Below are positions 1 through 12,000 of a DNA stretch of 64,000 nt, in pieces. Positions within the stretch are counted from its first letter, which is position 1. Every line of letters begins with the position of its first letter. Position numbers and translations under genes: made by a program. The notes below the pieces were generated by a model. It ran no database searches and was not told the origin of the DNA. It was given only the letters and a program-made list of their open reading frames with translations. Origin of the DNA: Chlorella sorokiniana (taxonomy: Eukaryota > Chlorophyta > Trebouxiophyceae > Chlorellales > Chlorellaceae); assembly GCA_025917655.1 (NCBI GenBank), contig CP084615.1, positions 2,852,001-2,916,000 on the forward strand, in the 5' to 3' direction.

Positions 1-2640
1 ATCAGTGGAGGCGCCACCAGGGGGTGTATCATAACCGTATACAACCCCCACCCCCTTCCTTGCAGGCTGCCGCTAACCTGAACCTTGCCTCCGCTGGCGG
101 CGCGGCGGGCGGCGCTGAGGCCGAGGCCGAGGCTGGCGAGGCCGCGGAAGCCGGCGAGGCCGGAGAGGCTGGCGAAGCCGGAGAGGCCGGCGAGGCTGGC
201 GAGGCCGCAGAGGCCGGCCGCCGCTTGTTCCAGGCTGAGGCTGGCGAGGCCGGGAGGCCGGAGAGGCTGGCGAGGCTGGCGAAGCCGGCGAGGCCGCGGA
301 GGCTGGCGAGGCCGCGGAGGCCGGCGGGCCGGCGGCGCCATCGCCCGCCCCTGCTTCCCCACCGCCACCGTGCGCGAGTACGCGGGCGACTCTGCCCAGG
401 TGCAGGAGGGCCTGGCCTACTTCCGCGCCCTCATGCCCTACCAGCTGGAGGCCTCCCGCGCCTTCACCGCCGCCGTGGAGGCCGGCGACCTGGAGGCCGC
501 GCGCGCCGCCTACACCGCCACCCGCCCGCTGTACGAGCAGATCGAGGTGCGTGCACGCAGGCCCAACACTGAAAGCAAGAACCCCTTGCCTTGGTTCTTA
601 TCCTCCCATGGGAAGGATGGCCAGCACCACCAATGGCGCAGTAGGCACTCTGGCCTGCCACACGAAACGATTGCCCCCGCCGCCCTTGCCATCACCCCAA
701 ACGCTCCCCGCCCCTCCCTCCCTGCAGGTGCTCGCCGCCTCTTTCCCCGCCCTGGACGCGGCCCTGGACGCGCGCGAGTACGTCTTCCCGGAGGGCGAGC
801 GGGACCCCAACTTCCAGGGCTTCCACCGCGTGGAGCGCCTCATCTTCGGGTGGGGCGGGGGGCATGGCTGGGGGCCTTTGTGGGTGGTGACTGGGTGCTT
901 GGTCTGTGTGGTGGCCTTGTGCGCGTTTGCCTGGGGGCATTCTGTTCTTCCTCTCCTTTCCTTGCGTCCTGGTTGTCGTCCAAGGGGGCGGTAGCTCGCC
1001 CCTGCTCCCTAGCCTTGTCTCTCATCCTGGCTCTGCCGCCGGCCCTCCCACGCCCACCCCGCAGTGACGGCGATGTGGGCCCCACCACCCTGGAGTACGC
1101 TCGCGGCATCGAGCAGACCCTGAGCGTGCTGGAGATCTCGCTCAACTCCACCTCCCCACCCGCTACACCGCCGCCGACAACTTCGATGGCATGATCAACC
1201 TGGCCGCGGAGGTGGCGGGCAAGAAGGTGGGCGGGCGCTTGTCATTCCAGCGGCGCCAGCTTTCATGTAGTGGAGACTGCAAGGCCGCCTGCAGCCACAC
1301 CCACTGTGTTCAGTGGTTGTGGAAAAGCACTGGCAACGTCCTCTCTCGGCGACGATCACAGCATCAGCGCCAAAACATATACGCTGCCATGCCCTCGCCG
1401 CCGCCCCGCAGGTGTCGAGCGAGGAGGAGACCTTCTCCGACCTCTCCCTGCTCATCTTCTACAACAACTGGAAGGGCATCCTGTCCCAGGTGGGCCGCGG
1501 CGGTGGTGCTGCTCCCTTGTTCAAACGTGATGATTGTGGGACGGAGAGGGCTGCCCTGTCCTGGTCACTTGGGGCGACCAACCCCTCCTACTCTATCAAC
1601 CTCCATACCCGCTCCCCCTCCCCCTCACCAGGCCATGCCGTACTGCGCCGACGCCGAGACCGAGTGCGCTGCCTTTGTGGCCGCCACGCGCAACGCCACC
1701 GACTGCCTGGGCCTGGACATCCAGGTGGGCTTTTGGTATTGCTTGCTTGACACTTGTTACCTTCCTCTCCCGGCATCATTGGACCATGGCGCTTGTCCAA
1801 AGCAGCCGGTGGAGGCGGGCCCGTTCAGCCTCCTCGACCACACGCTGATACACCATGCCTCACCCTGATGCACACTCCCCCTCCCCTCCCAATCGAAATA
1901 TCAGGACACCCTTGAGGATGTGTCCGCCGCCGACGTGGACGACACCTTTGCCGCCAACCTGCTCAACGCCAACTACGGCTCCTACAACGCCACCTCCATG
2001 GAGGTCCGGCGCTGCGTGGTGGAGCGCGGCTACGCCGTGCGCGACACCCTGGCCGCCTTCGCCAACGCGCTCCAGGTGGGGCGGAGGTGTTGAAGGGGGG
2101 CGCACCCGCTGGCCTCGGGCCGCACAAGGCCGCATGCTGGCTGCCCAGTGAAGACCCGTGTGCGCTGCGGAGTGCGCTGGAAAGTGAAAACCGTTGAGTG
2201 TGCTGTACACGCGCAAGTTTGGTGTGGTTTGTGTGCTCATCCCCGCCTTGCCACCGCTTCCCTCACAGGTCTGGACGACTGCCACCCCTACCACTTCTCC
2301 GCCGTTGTGACCTACCCCTCCCGCGAGGTTGAGCTGCTTGACTCTGTGGCTGGCGGCGCCGCCGGTGAGGCCGGAGAGGCCGGTGAGGCTGGCGAGGCCG
2401 GTGAGGCCGGAGAGGCCGGAGAGGCTGGCGAGGCTGGCGAGGCTGGCGAGGCCGGAGAGGCTGGCGAGGCTGGCGAGGCCGGGAGGCGGTCGCCGCGCCC
2501 GCCCCCAGGGTGTGTACTCCTCCGCCGAGAGCACGGCTCGCCGCATGCTGGCCGGTGTCTTGGCCGCCGTGGGCGCCGGGCGCTCTCATGGCTTGAACGT
2601 GCCGGACACCTGCGTGCCTGACGAGTTTAAGCAGCCTTAA
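1..2640 (+). CDS. EfeO/imelysin-like iron-uptake protein, 5' end outside window
   Basis: This is a spliced gene whose first exons lie left of the window. Visible exons are about 66-546, 728-849, 1065-1226, 1412-1489, 1632-1724, 1905-2075 and 2269-2640, each bordered by AG/GT. The translated blocks read like an imelysin/EfeO (peptidase M75-like) helical domain: TRPLYEQIEV, then EYVFPEGERDPNFQGF followed by HRVE, the HxxE metal-binding motif of the family, then YARGIEQTLSVLE and FYNNWKGILSQ. Known EfeO-type proteins bind iron in the periplasm or at the cell surface, so a role in iron assimilation is inferred; algal FEA1-like proteins are an alternative comparison. The frame slips by one base near 1150-1160, at the 2075/2269 junction and inside both EAG repeats, so no single open reading frame spans the exons. 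The likely end is ...DEFKQP followed by TAA at 2638-2640. Confidence 0.75.
117..333 (+). repeat. 9-bp (GAGGCYGGC)n minisatellite, block 1
   Basis: About two dozen imperfect 9-bp units (gaggctggc / gaggccggc / gaggccgcg) encode Glu-Ala-Gly when read in the frame of the preceding exon. A missing base near 250 (ccgggagg) changes frame from EAGEAG to RPERLARL. The repeat sits directly upstream of the conserved imelysin block. Confidence 0.9.
2367..2487 (+). repeat. 9-bp (GAGGCYGGC)n minisatellite, block 2
   Basis: This is a second array of the same 9-bp unit in the last exon of the same gene, between the LDDCHPYHFSAVV block and the C-terminal GVYSSAESTARRMLAG block. It ends in the same ccgggagg slip as block 1, which shifts the frame so that upstream and downstream conserved blocks lie in different frames. 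Confidence 0.9.
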
Positions 2641-3456
2641 TAACGTATTTCCCGTACTTCTCGGTGACTCGCACAGCTCACGCCACCTACTCCCCCACAC
2701 CCCACACCCCCTCATCCCCTCGTGAATGCGCTGGCACAGCTCGCATTGCTGGGCTGCCCTTGGGTTCCTCCATCCGATGCGCATTGCATCAATGCCCCTC
2801 AATTTTTGAGCATCGATGTTAAGAAGAGAGTTGTTTACAAACCACAGGGTCGTGTTGTCGTGCGGCACCGGGGCAACGCTCAAAGGGCTTCAAGACTCAA
2901 AACGGCGCGGCCGGCGGCAGCAGCGACACCTGACCGGCGGTGGCAATCCTATCGCTAACACACTGCCCTTCGCCAGTCCAACCTGGGACTGAAGCTGCTG
3001 CTGCTTAAGGTGCACGCCAATGTTGAATCGTCGTCAGCAATACTTCGCCGCAGCAAGAATCTCTCTCCTTCCTCGCTTGGGGCTGGCAGCTGTGCCAGTG
3101 GCTTACCAACAACACTCATAGCGCATACCAGCAGTTCATCAGTGTCTGAAGCACATCAGCAGACAGCATCAGGTGCGGAGGAGACAGGTGCAGGGGATAG
3201 CAGGGCGGGGGAGCGAATTGTACACAGGTGTGGGGGAATTGGGACCTCGGTGGGCAGCATGGCGGTGCACCCGCAGCGCACTTGCAAGGCTGCAATGCAG
3301 CCGGCGACGGCAAGGCAGGAGCGGCTGACTGCCCCTCCGAACCGGCTGACCGCTCCTAACCGCATGCCAAGCATGATCAGTCTGGTCATGGACGGGGTGT
3401 GCTGCACTTGCACTGGCGCGGGTGCACGGCTGGCGGCGGCTGGCAGCTGCAGCCAC
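2641..3456. other. Convergent intergenic region between EfeO-like gene and argininosuccinate synthase
   Basis: This stretch holds the 3' flanks of two convergent genes. I see no conserved protein block on either strand; the open frames here have no recognisable composition or splice structure. Confidence 0.6.
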
Positions 3457-6400
3457 TCAGGAGAGCTCCTTGTTCCAGTCCTCGCCGCGGTTGCGCGACA
3501 GCGTGCGCAGGCGCAGCGCCTGCGGGGAGGGGGTGGGTGGGTGGGTGGGTGGTGGGGTTGGGGGTGGGGGCGCAGGGGATGGGGTGTGGGGATACGGGGC
3601 GCAGAAACACAGGCACGCGCCTGCAGCTTGATGAAGCCGGCGGCATCCTTCTGGTCGTACGCGCCGCCGTCGTCCTCAAAGGAGGAGATCTTGTCGTCGT
3701 ACAGCGAGTAGGGCGACTTGCGGCCCACCACAATCGTGTTGCCCTGCAGGGGGAGGCAGGCAGGGGTGCTCTCAGACAGAGCGACACCGCTACAGAGCTG
3801 CCCGCTCTGGCTGCAGGCCTGTGACATGCCGGCATGCACAAAAGAATGTGTGCCGCCTGGCACGGTGTGAGGCCTGGCTGAGGCGGAGGAGGGCGGGAGA
3901 CGCTGCTGCCGCTCCTGTACTGCATGTAATGTTTGTACTGCCCACCTTGTACAGCTTAATGCGCACGGTGCCCGTGACGTACTGCTGCGTGCGGTCAATG
4001 GCGTCCTGCGGAACCAAGAGGGCAGCGCAAGACAGGGCACGAGACGTAGTGAGGCAGGGACACCCGAGAGCTCACAGCGTGCAGCGGCTTGCGGGCAGCC
4101 GGCTGCGGCTGAGGGGGGGCGCATCACGAGCGGCAGGCGCTGCGCCAGACCCTGCAGGCGAGGCAGGTGCGCAGGCAGCTGCACGCAGCAACAGGCGGGG
4201 GCCGGATCTGTCGTCCGATGGCTGACCTGCAGCGCGAGGCGCTCGGGCGAGAACCAGAAGCCGTTGTACACCAGCTCTGCGTACCGCGGCATCAGCTCGT
4301 CCTGCGGTGGTACAGGGGCGGCACGGCAGCGGTTGTGGTGTGAGCGTGGCGGCAGGGTCAGGTCCATCCGACCCGGTCTGCCGGAATGAGTGGCGAGCCG
4401 TCGTCGCTCATCCCCAGCTGCGATGGCCAGCGCCTGCCGCCCGCCGCCATTGCAGGCCGAGAGCAGCCTGCCGTCTGATAACCAGCCGCTTGCCAACCTC
4501 CCCTTCCGCTGCAATACTTCCAGCCACAGACGCACTAACAACATGTGCCTTCAAGTGCTGTGCAGCCACTCAACGCCTCCTCCCTGGTACCCATAAGTCA
4601 GCCACGCCCCCCCAACAACGTTCCCCGGCTTCTACCCACCTTCAGGTGCGCCTCGCCGCGGTCCAGGCAGATGGACTCGATCGCGCGCCTGGCTGCCAGC
4701 AGCACGGTGCCGCCGGGCGTCTCGTACACGCCGCGCGACTTCATGCCCACAAACCGCGACTCGACGATGTCCACGCGGCCGATGCCTGCAAGAAGGGAAG
4801 GAGTGGGTGGCCAGCGGTGGTGGTGTGTGGGGGCTGGCATTGGCCACCTGCAGGGCTTGTGTCGGTGTCCAGCTGGCTCACAAGGCCACATCTGGCCGTG
4901 GAGGAACCTCTGTACCCCCACCCCCACCCCCCACCCTGCTCCCCCGCCCACCGTTGTCGCCGCCCAAGCGGTTGAGCTCGGTGAGCACGGTGGCGGGTGA
5001 CATGCGCACGCCGTCGATGGCCACCGGGTCTCCCTTCTCAAACTCAACCTCCACGTAGGTGGGGGTGTCGGGGGCCTGGCAGGTGGGATGGGGGTGGGAT
5101 GGGTGGGTGGGTGGTGACGGCAGGTCGGATTTGGTCGCTGTGAGGGGGAGGGGAGGGGCAGAGGATGCCAGCCAAGGACAGGGACAGAGGGCACCAGCCC
5201 AGCGACGCCACTCACCCTTCCACAAAGCACACCTGCACTTCTCTAAACAAAACACATGCTGCCCCCTCCCCCCCCTCCCTGCCTGCTCACCTTCTCGGGC
5301 GACACCGACCGCGTGAACATCGACTCCGAGGGCTCCACCCACGGGTCCTCCAGCGCGTTGCTGCGGCAAGCCGGCGCAACCGCGGCGGGGGAGGTGGGAG
5401 CCGGGACGAGCCGGCGCAGCACAGCAGGGGCAGCATGCTGCTGCGGCAACCCGGCACGGCCAAGAGCCGCAGTGGCTGGTGGCGAGTCGGGCCCAGCGGC
5501 GCCAGGCAGGGAGAGCTGGGGAGGAGCCGGAGCGCCATAAGCCCTGGCCAGCAAGCCAGCCGCTGAGCAGCCCCTCGATCGCACGGTCCCACCGCACCAC
5601 CCCTCCCAGCAGCGCCCAGGGATACCTGTGCGTGCTCCCTGGGCCAAGCCAGGGAGGAAAAGAACCCCCACCCCCACCCCCTCCCCCCCACACACACACA
5701 CACACACACCCCCACTCACCCCTCATACGAGATGTGCCCCACACACACCCCACTCACCCCTCATACGAGATGTGCAGCAGGTTGGCGTCCATTGAGAAGG
5801 GCGGCTCGTTGCGCTTCCCCGCAGGCACCTGCGCGACAGGCGGCGCAGGGGCAGCGCGCGCGGCAGCTGTGGAGCCGGGCGCGACAGGCGGCGCAGGGGC
5901 AGCGGCGCGGCAGCTGTGGAGCCGGGGGCGACAGGCGGCGCAGGGGCAGCGGCGCGGCAGCTGTGGAGCCGGGGGCGACAGGCGGCGCAGGGGCAGCGGC
6001 GCGGCGGCAGTGGAGCGGCAGTGCACCAGCCGCAGCCCCTTCCTTGCGGTGGGGCTTGAAGGCGGGCGGCGCTGGCCCAACCAGCCCCTGCCCAGCCTCC
6101 TTGCCGGCCTGCCGCGCCAGCCGCCCCACGCCTTTCCCACACATGCACTTCCCCCCCGCGCGTGCCCCTTCACTCCCTGCCCCCAACCCCCACACCACAG
6201 AGGCCTGCACCCTGCACTTTGCTCCCCGCCCTTCTCCTCCCCCCTCCTCCCCGCCCACTCAGGCGCACCGCGATGCCGTGCTGCCAATCCCCCCTGCAGG
6301 CGCACCGCGATGCCGTGCTGCTCCGCGTAGGCGATGAGCTTGGTGCGGGAGTTGAGGTCCCACTCGCGCCAGGGGGCAATCACCTTGATGTCGGGCTTGA

Positions 6401-7965
6401 GGCCGTAGTAGCTGCACGCAAAGGGGGGGACATGTCAGGGCACAGGGGAGCGAGGGTCAAGATCCAGCCAGGTGGCAGCCGGCTTAGTGGTTCATGGTGC
6501 CAAGCGTGGATAAGGCTCGGGCACAGGGGCGCCCTCCGGCCGCCCTTGCTTCCAGGCAGCTCACCCCAGCTCGAAGCGCACTTGGTCGTTGCCCTTGCCC
6601 GTGGCGCCGTGGCTCACAGCATCGGCGCCCACCTGCGGCAGGCCAGCACGACCCAGCAGTGTCAGCGTCAGCTGCAGCACTGCATACGCAGGGAGGTTAA
6701 GCTGCAGCGGCTACCAACGCTCCCACGCCCGCTCCCCAACCAAGTCGCCTTGAGGCGACACATTCTATGTGACAGAGTGGAAGCGAGCTAGCACAGCGCC
6801 AAGCATCAGGGCAGTCCACGCAGCGCAGAGCGGCAGAGGGGGCCAGCAGAGCCCGCACCTCCCGCGCGATCTCAATCTGCCGCTTGGCGATGAGCGGGCG
6901 GGCGATGGAGGTTCCCAGCAGGTACACACCCTCGTACAGCGAGTTGGCCCTGCAGTACGGTAGCGGCACTGCACGCTTCACCGACCAGCGAGCTGGACCC
7001 TTGACTGCTGCCCTGCCAAGCACAGGCCGAGCCCAGCCTTTCGCCACCAAGGTCAACTGTCAGGCCACACCCAGCATGGAGGACCCAAAAAGCATCAGTG
7101 AAGCAGATTGAAAGCAGCGATGGCGCTCACCTGAACATGGGGAACACAAAGTCACGCACAAACTCCTCACGCAGGTCATCAATATAAATCTCCTTGACGC
7201 CAGCAGCCTCCGCCTTTTGCCGCGCAGGCTCGAGCTCCTCGCCCTGCATTCCAGAACGAATTAAAGAAAGGCCGTCCTTTCAGGAGTGAGTGATCATCGT
7301 AGCAAAGTCAGGCATCACAAGAAGAATAAGGAGCACGTGTGGTTGAAGCCTGAGGGGGCGGTGGCAAGGTGTTCGCAGGCAGTGCCTCGGGCCCCGAGTG
7401 CTGCCCCGCGGCAAAATGCACCAGCTGCTGTTTCATACTGGCGCGGAACGTGGATCGCAGCGCACCTGGCCAAGGTCAGCAGTGAAGGTCACCACCTGCG
7501 GGGCACAGCACGCCACAAGCCAAGTCAAACCCCAAGGCGTCGGCAACCCCAGCGCGTCGTCAGCCGGCGCCTGGCAGCAGCGGCGGCAGTCAGGTGTCAG
7601 GCGAGGCCGCCGGTTTGCCCGGCGATCTGACCTCGCACTCGTAGGTGTCCTGCAGCCACTTGAGAATGACAGAGGTGTCCAGGCCGCCGCTGTAGGCCAG
7701 AACGACCTTCTTGACCTTGTTGGCGCTGCATGCCACAACCCTGGGCCGGCTGGCGCGCACAACAGAGGCACGTGACTGCACCCGGCTGCCTCCCAACGCC
7801 GCCTTCTGGGTTGACAGTCCTGCACGTGAGCCAGTGGCGGCTAGGGCATTTCAGGAAGGGAAGTTGGCACGATGGCGGCCTCTTGCAGGGTCAATCGTTC
7901 CAGACACAGCCGATCCCAGGCATTGGAGTGCTCGCCGGCCCAAACTACTCACCGCTAGGCTGCAT
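3457..7965 (-). CDS. ASS: Argininosuccinate synthase, plastid-type
   Basis: The enzyme joins citrulline and aspartate with ATP to make argininosuccinate, the penultimate step of arginine synthesis; in plants and algae it is chloroplast-localised. About 15 exons on the minus strand give a near-complete protein of roughly 450 residues. [20 protein letters not shown] is the ATP-pyrophosphatase P-loop (exon 7632-7819), [12 protein letters not shown] the substrate signature (6563-6632), followed by [10 protein letters not shown] (6306-6411), [12 protein letters not shown] (5757-5830), [20 protein letters not shown] (4641-4789) and the C-terminus ...GEDWNKELS with TGA at 3457-3459. I place the start in a 13-nt first exon (ATGCAGCCTAGCG, 7965-7953) followed by GTGAGT and spliced to 7819; this restores an ATG and a Ser/Arg-rich transit-peptide-like N-terminus. 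An alternative in-phase acceptor ending CTAG lies a few codons upstream. No frame breaks were seen. Two donor sites are duplicated (separate entries). Confidence 0.92.
5714..5775 (-). repeat. 24-bp direct repeat duplicating a splice donor of the ASS gene
   Basis: Identical 24-nt copies at 5714-5737 and 5752-5775 cover, on the minus strand, the end of the exon encoding HISYEG and its GTGAGT donor. The gene-proximal copy (5752-5775) is the one used in my model; the second is an intact potential cryptic donor 38 nt further into the intron. Confidence 0.9.
5833..6017. repeat. 47-48-bp intronic minisatellite, about four copies
   Basis: Units beginning gcgacaggcggcgcaggggc start at 5833, 5881, 5928 and 5975. 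The array lies inside an intron of the ASS gene, and the last unit is degenerate. Confidence 0.9.
6260..6321 (-). repeat. 25-bp direct repeat duplicating a second splice donor of the ASS gene
   Basis: Identical copies at 6260-6284 and 6297-6321 cover, on the minus strand, the exon end encoding HGIA and its GTGCGC donor. The copy at 6297-6321 fits the protein; the other lies 37 nt into the intron. Confidence 0.88.
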
Positions 7966-9085
7966 AGTGTTGGCGATCCGAGGAAAAGGGGTAGCTGCGC
8001 GTCTTGCAGCGAATCGATTGATGGACTTGGGTCACGAAAGAGCTGGGTTCGTCGGTTTGAGCCTTGTTGAGGTACTTTTGGTGGGAGTTCATGTCGACGT
8101 GGACACTTTGCTGTATCTCGGCGCGCCATTTCTTACCCTGATCGCCATTTTGCGTTGCACGAGACTATATGTATGCAAGTGTGCATACTGCTGTAACCTT
8201 GCAGCAGCGGCCGACAGATGTTACAACTCTGGCACCCTGTAGGCGAGCCTCCACTCTCCAATCACACAGTGATTCTGACCACAATTAACCCCATGGGTAG
8301 CTATCATCGTTATCTGAGGCAGCGACACTGACACCTGCCGCCTCTTCCGCCCGCCACATCCGTAGCAACCAACCGTCGTTGTATCACTATGTCTCTTCTA
8401 AATATGCTTGAACGAGGATCACAGAATCTGCACGTTACAGAATTACCAGCACCTTGACCTTGCTGCCACATACACTGTGGCCAGCAGCTTAAGTGCTGCA
8501 GGAGCTGCCTTTCCGGGCACATGCTGGCCCTGGCTGATGTAGGTGTGGAATTTCTGCTGAGCTCCATCGATTGCATGGAGATGCCTGCACACATTGCTTG
8601 CAACAGATGGCATCAGGAGGAGAGCTTGCCTGCAGTGCCTGCCTGCTGGAGGCAGCGCGGGGAGTGGACGCAGCGGCGCCGTCCTGGCTGTGCCTGCCGC
8701 GGTATGGCAGCAGTCCCCATGGAGTACCTTCTCGATGCCATGTCATATGATTGCTGCAAAAGGTTACTATTGCATCCTGATATCAGCTTGGCTGCCAGCA
8801 ACGCATCGCACTTCACTGCGCCTGAAAGCTGCAGGTGCCTGGCGTTTCCTGTCCTCAGCAAAGTAGACTGAAACATGGTTGTGCAGAATACCACGGGGAT
8901 CCTGGGATTTACGAGTAGCCGTCAGAGCTGGTTTCTTTGCATTCTGCCATTTTGTGGCGCTGCCCGCAGGCCCTGCCGCCCCTCCTTCAGGCACCTACCA
9001 GTGCACGACACATCAACCCTCCAATTGACGAGAGCATGCAAGGAACTACTTTTGTTTGTACTCGCGGCCGCCAATTGCATCCAGC
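7966..9085. other. Divergent intergenic region between ASS and the 9086 gene
   Basis: Both flanking genes point away from this interval of about 1.1 kb, so it should hold both promoters. It is less GC-rich than the coding parts. Open frames around 8310-8894 exist on both strands, but I recognise no domain and no exon pattern in them. Confidence 0.5.
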
Positions 9086-12000
9086 ATGGTGCGCAGTTGG
9101 AGCGAGCGACGGGTCAACGTTGTTGACCTGTCCTGCACGCTGGCAGAGCATGGGAACCCGCATGCCTCCCGCGGGTGCGTGCAAGTAATGCGCTATTCCT
9201 TGCTTGTGCCGGGGAGCTGCTGCCGGCCCGTTGTATGAGCAGCGCACTTCAAGCAATCGGCTGCAAGCTTGCCAAAGCAGAGAACCTTTCAGACACCGAT
9301 TTCTACGCTTTTCTGGAGGAGCTGGACTGCGACAGAGACGGCACGGTGCGCTGCTGCAGCCGGGAGAGGGAGCGCACTGGGAGGATTGATCAGGCTGCAT
9401 TGAGCGCCGCCGAGGCTACCGTTTGCTCTTTGTCGTTACAAGAAAACATGCAACACTGCGGTGCAGGCCCAAAGTGCCCAGACTTCGAGTGCACGGGCTG
9501 CCCCCTCGCTCTCCCCTTCCTGTGGTGATGGCGGTATGAGGCTTGCCCGGCGTGAAGCAGAGGTCAGGTTCAGTGAAGATAGATGTCAGCCTGCCAGCTT
9601 TGTGCTGCTAGAAGGCGGGCGGGTGACCATCAGCGTTCAGAGCGGTCCTCCCCAGAGTTTTATGATCGCACGAGACGTGGAGGATGTTGACACGACCCCC
9701 TGATACCAGCTGGCGACTCCTACTCCTGGTGGGGGCAGCTGCGCCTCTGCCGCCGGTGCTGCCTGCTGGCCCTGCTCTCGCATGTGCGCACTCTTTGTCT
9801 GCAGCTTGAGCATGCGTCAAGCACATCCTTTGTGGATAATCGCTGCAGGACGCCTCTGACAGCTGGCCAGTACGTGATCAGCAGCGAGATCTACCCCTAC
9901 CTCAAGTCGGCAGCGCAGGTGGTGGATGCGGCGGAGGCCTCTGCAGCAGCCACCAGCCCGGCCTTGGGCGGCAGCACCGCACGGTCCAGTCCGGGCCTGG
10001 CTGCTCAGCCCACCGGCAGCAACGACGTGGAGGACTGCATCCGTTTCCCGCTGCTGGGTGCGCGGCAAGCGCTGGCTGCGGCTGGCGCCGCCCGGCCCGA
10101 CAGCCGCAGCCAGGGCACGCAGACCGGCAGCAGCAGCATGAGCCGCCAGACGTCCACCGTGGCCGTCGGCCCTTGCAACCCCGGCCCCGTGCTCAGCCGC
10201 TTTGCGTTGCCAGCCACCTCTCGGCCCAGCAGCAGCAGCAGCAGCGGCGGCGACGGTCCGCCTGCCTCGCAGCCGGATGGCTTTCTGGACTCGCCGCCGG
10301 GCACGGGGCTGCGCCGCCGCGGCCGCTCCGCAGCCCCCGCGCCCGTCGCCTCGCAGCCGGGCAGCACCATGCTGCCGCCAGGGGGCCCAGCCACGACGGC
10401 TTCTCCTCCCTGTCCAACGGCTCAGCGGTGCGCGAAATCTGATGCCTTGGCTGTGCTCCGTCTGCGCTTTCTTTGCTTACTTCCTGTGCCCTGCCGTCTC
10501 CTGCGTCACTCTACCCGTTTCACGCCATTCAACTAACCAGCACCCTCCTTTCATCTCGTTCCTCTCCCGCAGGGCTCGCCCCGCAGCGGCAGCGGCAGCG
10601 ATCTGAGCGGCGCCTCAGCCCCGCTCTACGTGCACCGGCGGCTGCCGGGCGGCGTGCTGTCCACCACGCGCGCGTACAGCGTGGCTCGCAGCGGCAGCGC
10701 CGGCTACACCGACAGCCGCAGCAGCGCAGAGGAGCTGCAGCCGCTGCTGTACAGCGTGGGGCCGCATCGCCCGCCCCACCTACAGCCCTCCAGGCAAGCT
10801 GCGAGTCGCTCTGCTGCCTTGCTGCAGAAGGGTCCCTCGCTACGTGTGCAAACAGGCTGATGCCCCTCTGCCCTGTTGATGTACCAGCCGTTCCCTTTTC
10901 CAATCCTCTTCTCGCAGCTACGGCGGCAGCTACTCGTACTCACGTGAGCCTCCTGCGGGCGCCGCCGCTGCGGCCGCCGAGCCCCGCCCGCCCACGTTTG
11001 TCAAGTGCCCGCGCTGCCGCAAGCAGTACGTGTCCACCGTCAACCAGCGGCGCTGCATCAGCTCGCACCTGGGCGCCAGCGGGACGCGCGGCGCGGCCCA
11101 CGCCAGCGCCACGGGTGCGCCGCCGTCCAGCTGTCTTCCCTGCGACATGCGCTGCGTGCACCCGGCTTGCCCAAGGGCTTGCCTGGTTCTGACCGTTTGT
11201 GTCACCCTCCGGACAAACCTGTACGCTGTCCTGTTCTCACCCCCTGCAGACTCCAAGCAGCTGGCTGAGTTCTGGGATGGGCTGGGCGAGGCGGAGAAGC
11301 GGGATGTGATGGAGCTCGGCGGGGAGCCCAACAGCGAGTTTATCGTGCGCCAGGCACGTCCCCGCTGCCCCACCCCTTTGCTGACTTTTTCACTGCCTGG
11401 TTTGTTTTTTTGGGGGGGGGTAGCGTGTGCCTGAAGCTCGTGCAGCATGCACAGCGGTTGGTTCTGCCTCAGAGGCGACAGCAGTGCATGCTTGACTGCA
11501 TCCCCTGGCCCCCTCTGTGCAGCTGGAGGTGCAGCTGCTGCACCGCAAGCGGGAGGGCCAGCTGGACGGGCTCAGCAAGGAGCAGCGCCGGCTGCACACC
11601 GCGGGCAAGATGCTGCACCAGTTCTGCACCGGGATGGCGGGGGGGGGGGCGGCTCCGCCTTCACCGGCTCCAACCTGGTCAGGTGAGGGGCTCAGCCGCC
11701 GCGGCCGCCGACAATCCCACCTGTTGCCACCTGCTGCTGATCCATTTTTCACCACTCGGCCCTTCGCTGCCTTCCCCCTCCTTGTGGACTGAACCCTGGA
11801 CGCGCGCTTCTCGTCCCCGTGTTCCTGCCGCAGCGTGCTGAGCCAGGTCAGCGAGGGCACCTTCCTCTGCGGCAGCAACGCCATCAACCGCGACGAGCTC
11901 GTGGCGGGTGCGTTGGGCCCAACTCGGTTGCGCCTTGGGGTCACTTCCGCCTGCTTTGCATCAACTGCCGCGTGCTGCATCAGCAGAGCAGTGCTCGCGT

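Noticed and set aside
1-2640. EfeO-like gene as recent bacterial transfer
   Set aside because: It is interrupted by several typical algal introns with the same base composition as its neighbours, so recent transfer is not supported.
8310-8894. Overlapping open frames on both strands as a small gene
   Set aside because: No motif, no splice support and low similarity to protein composition; treated as intergenic.
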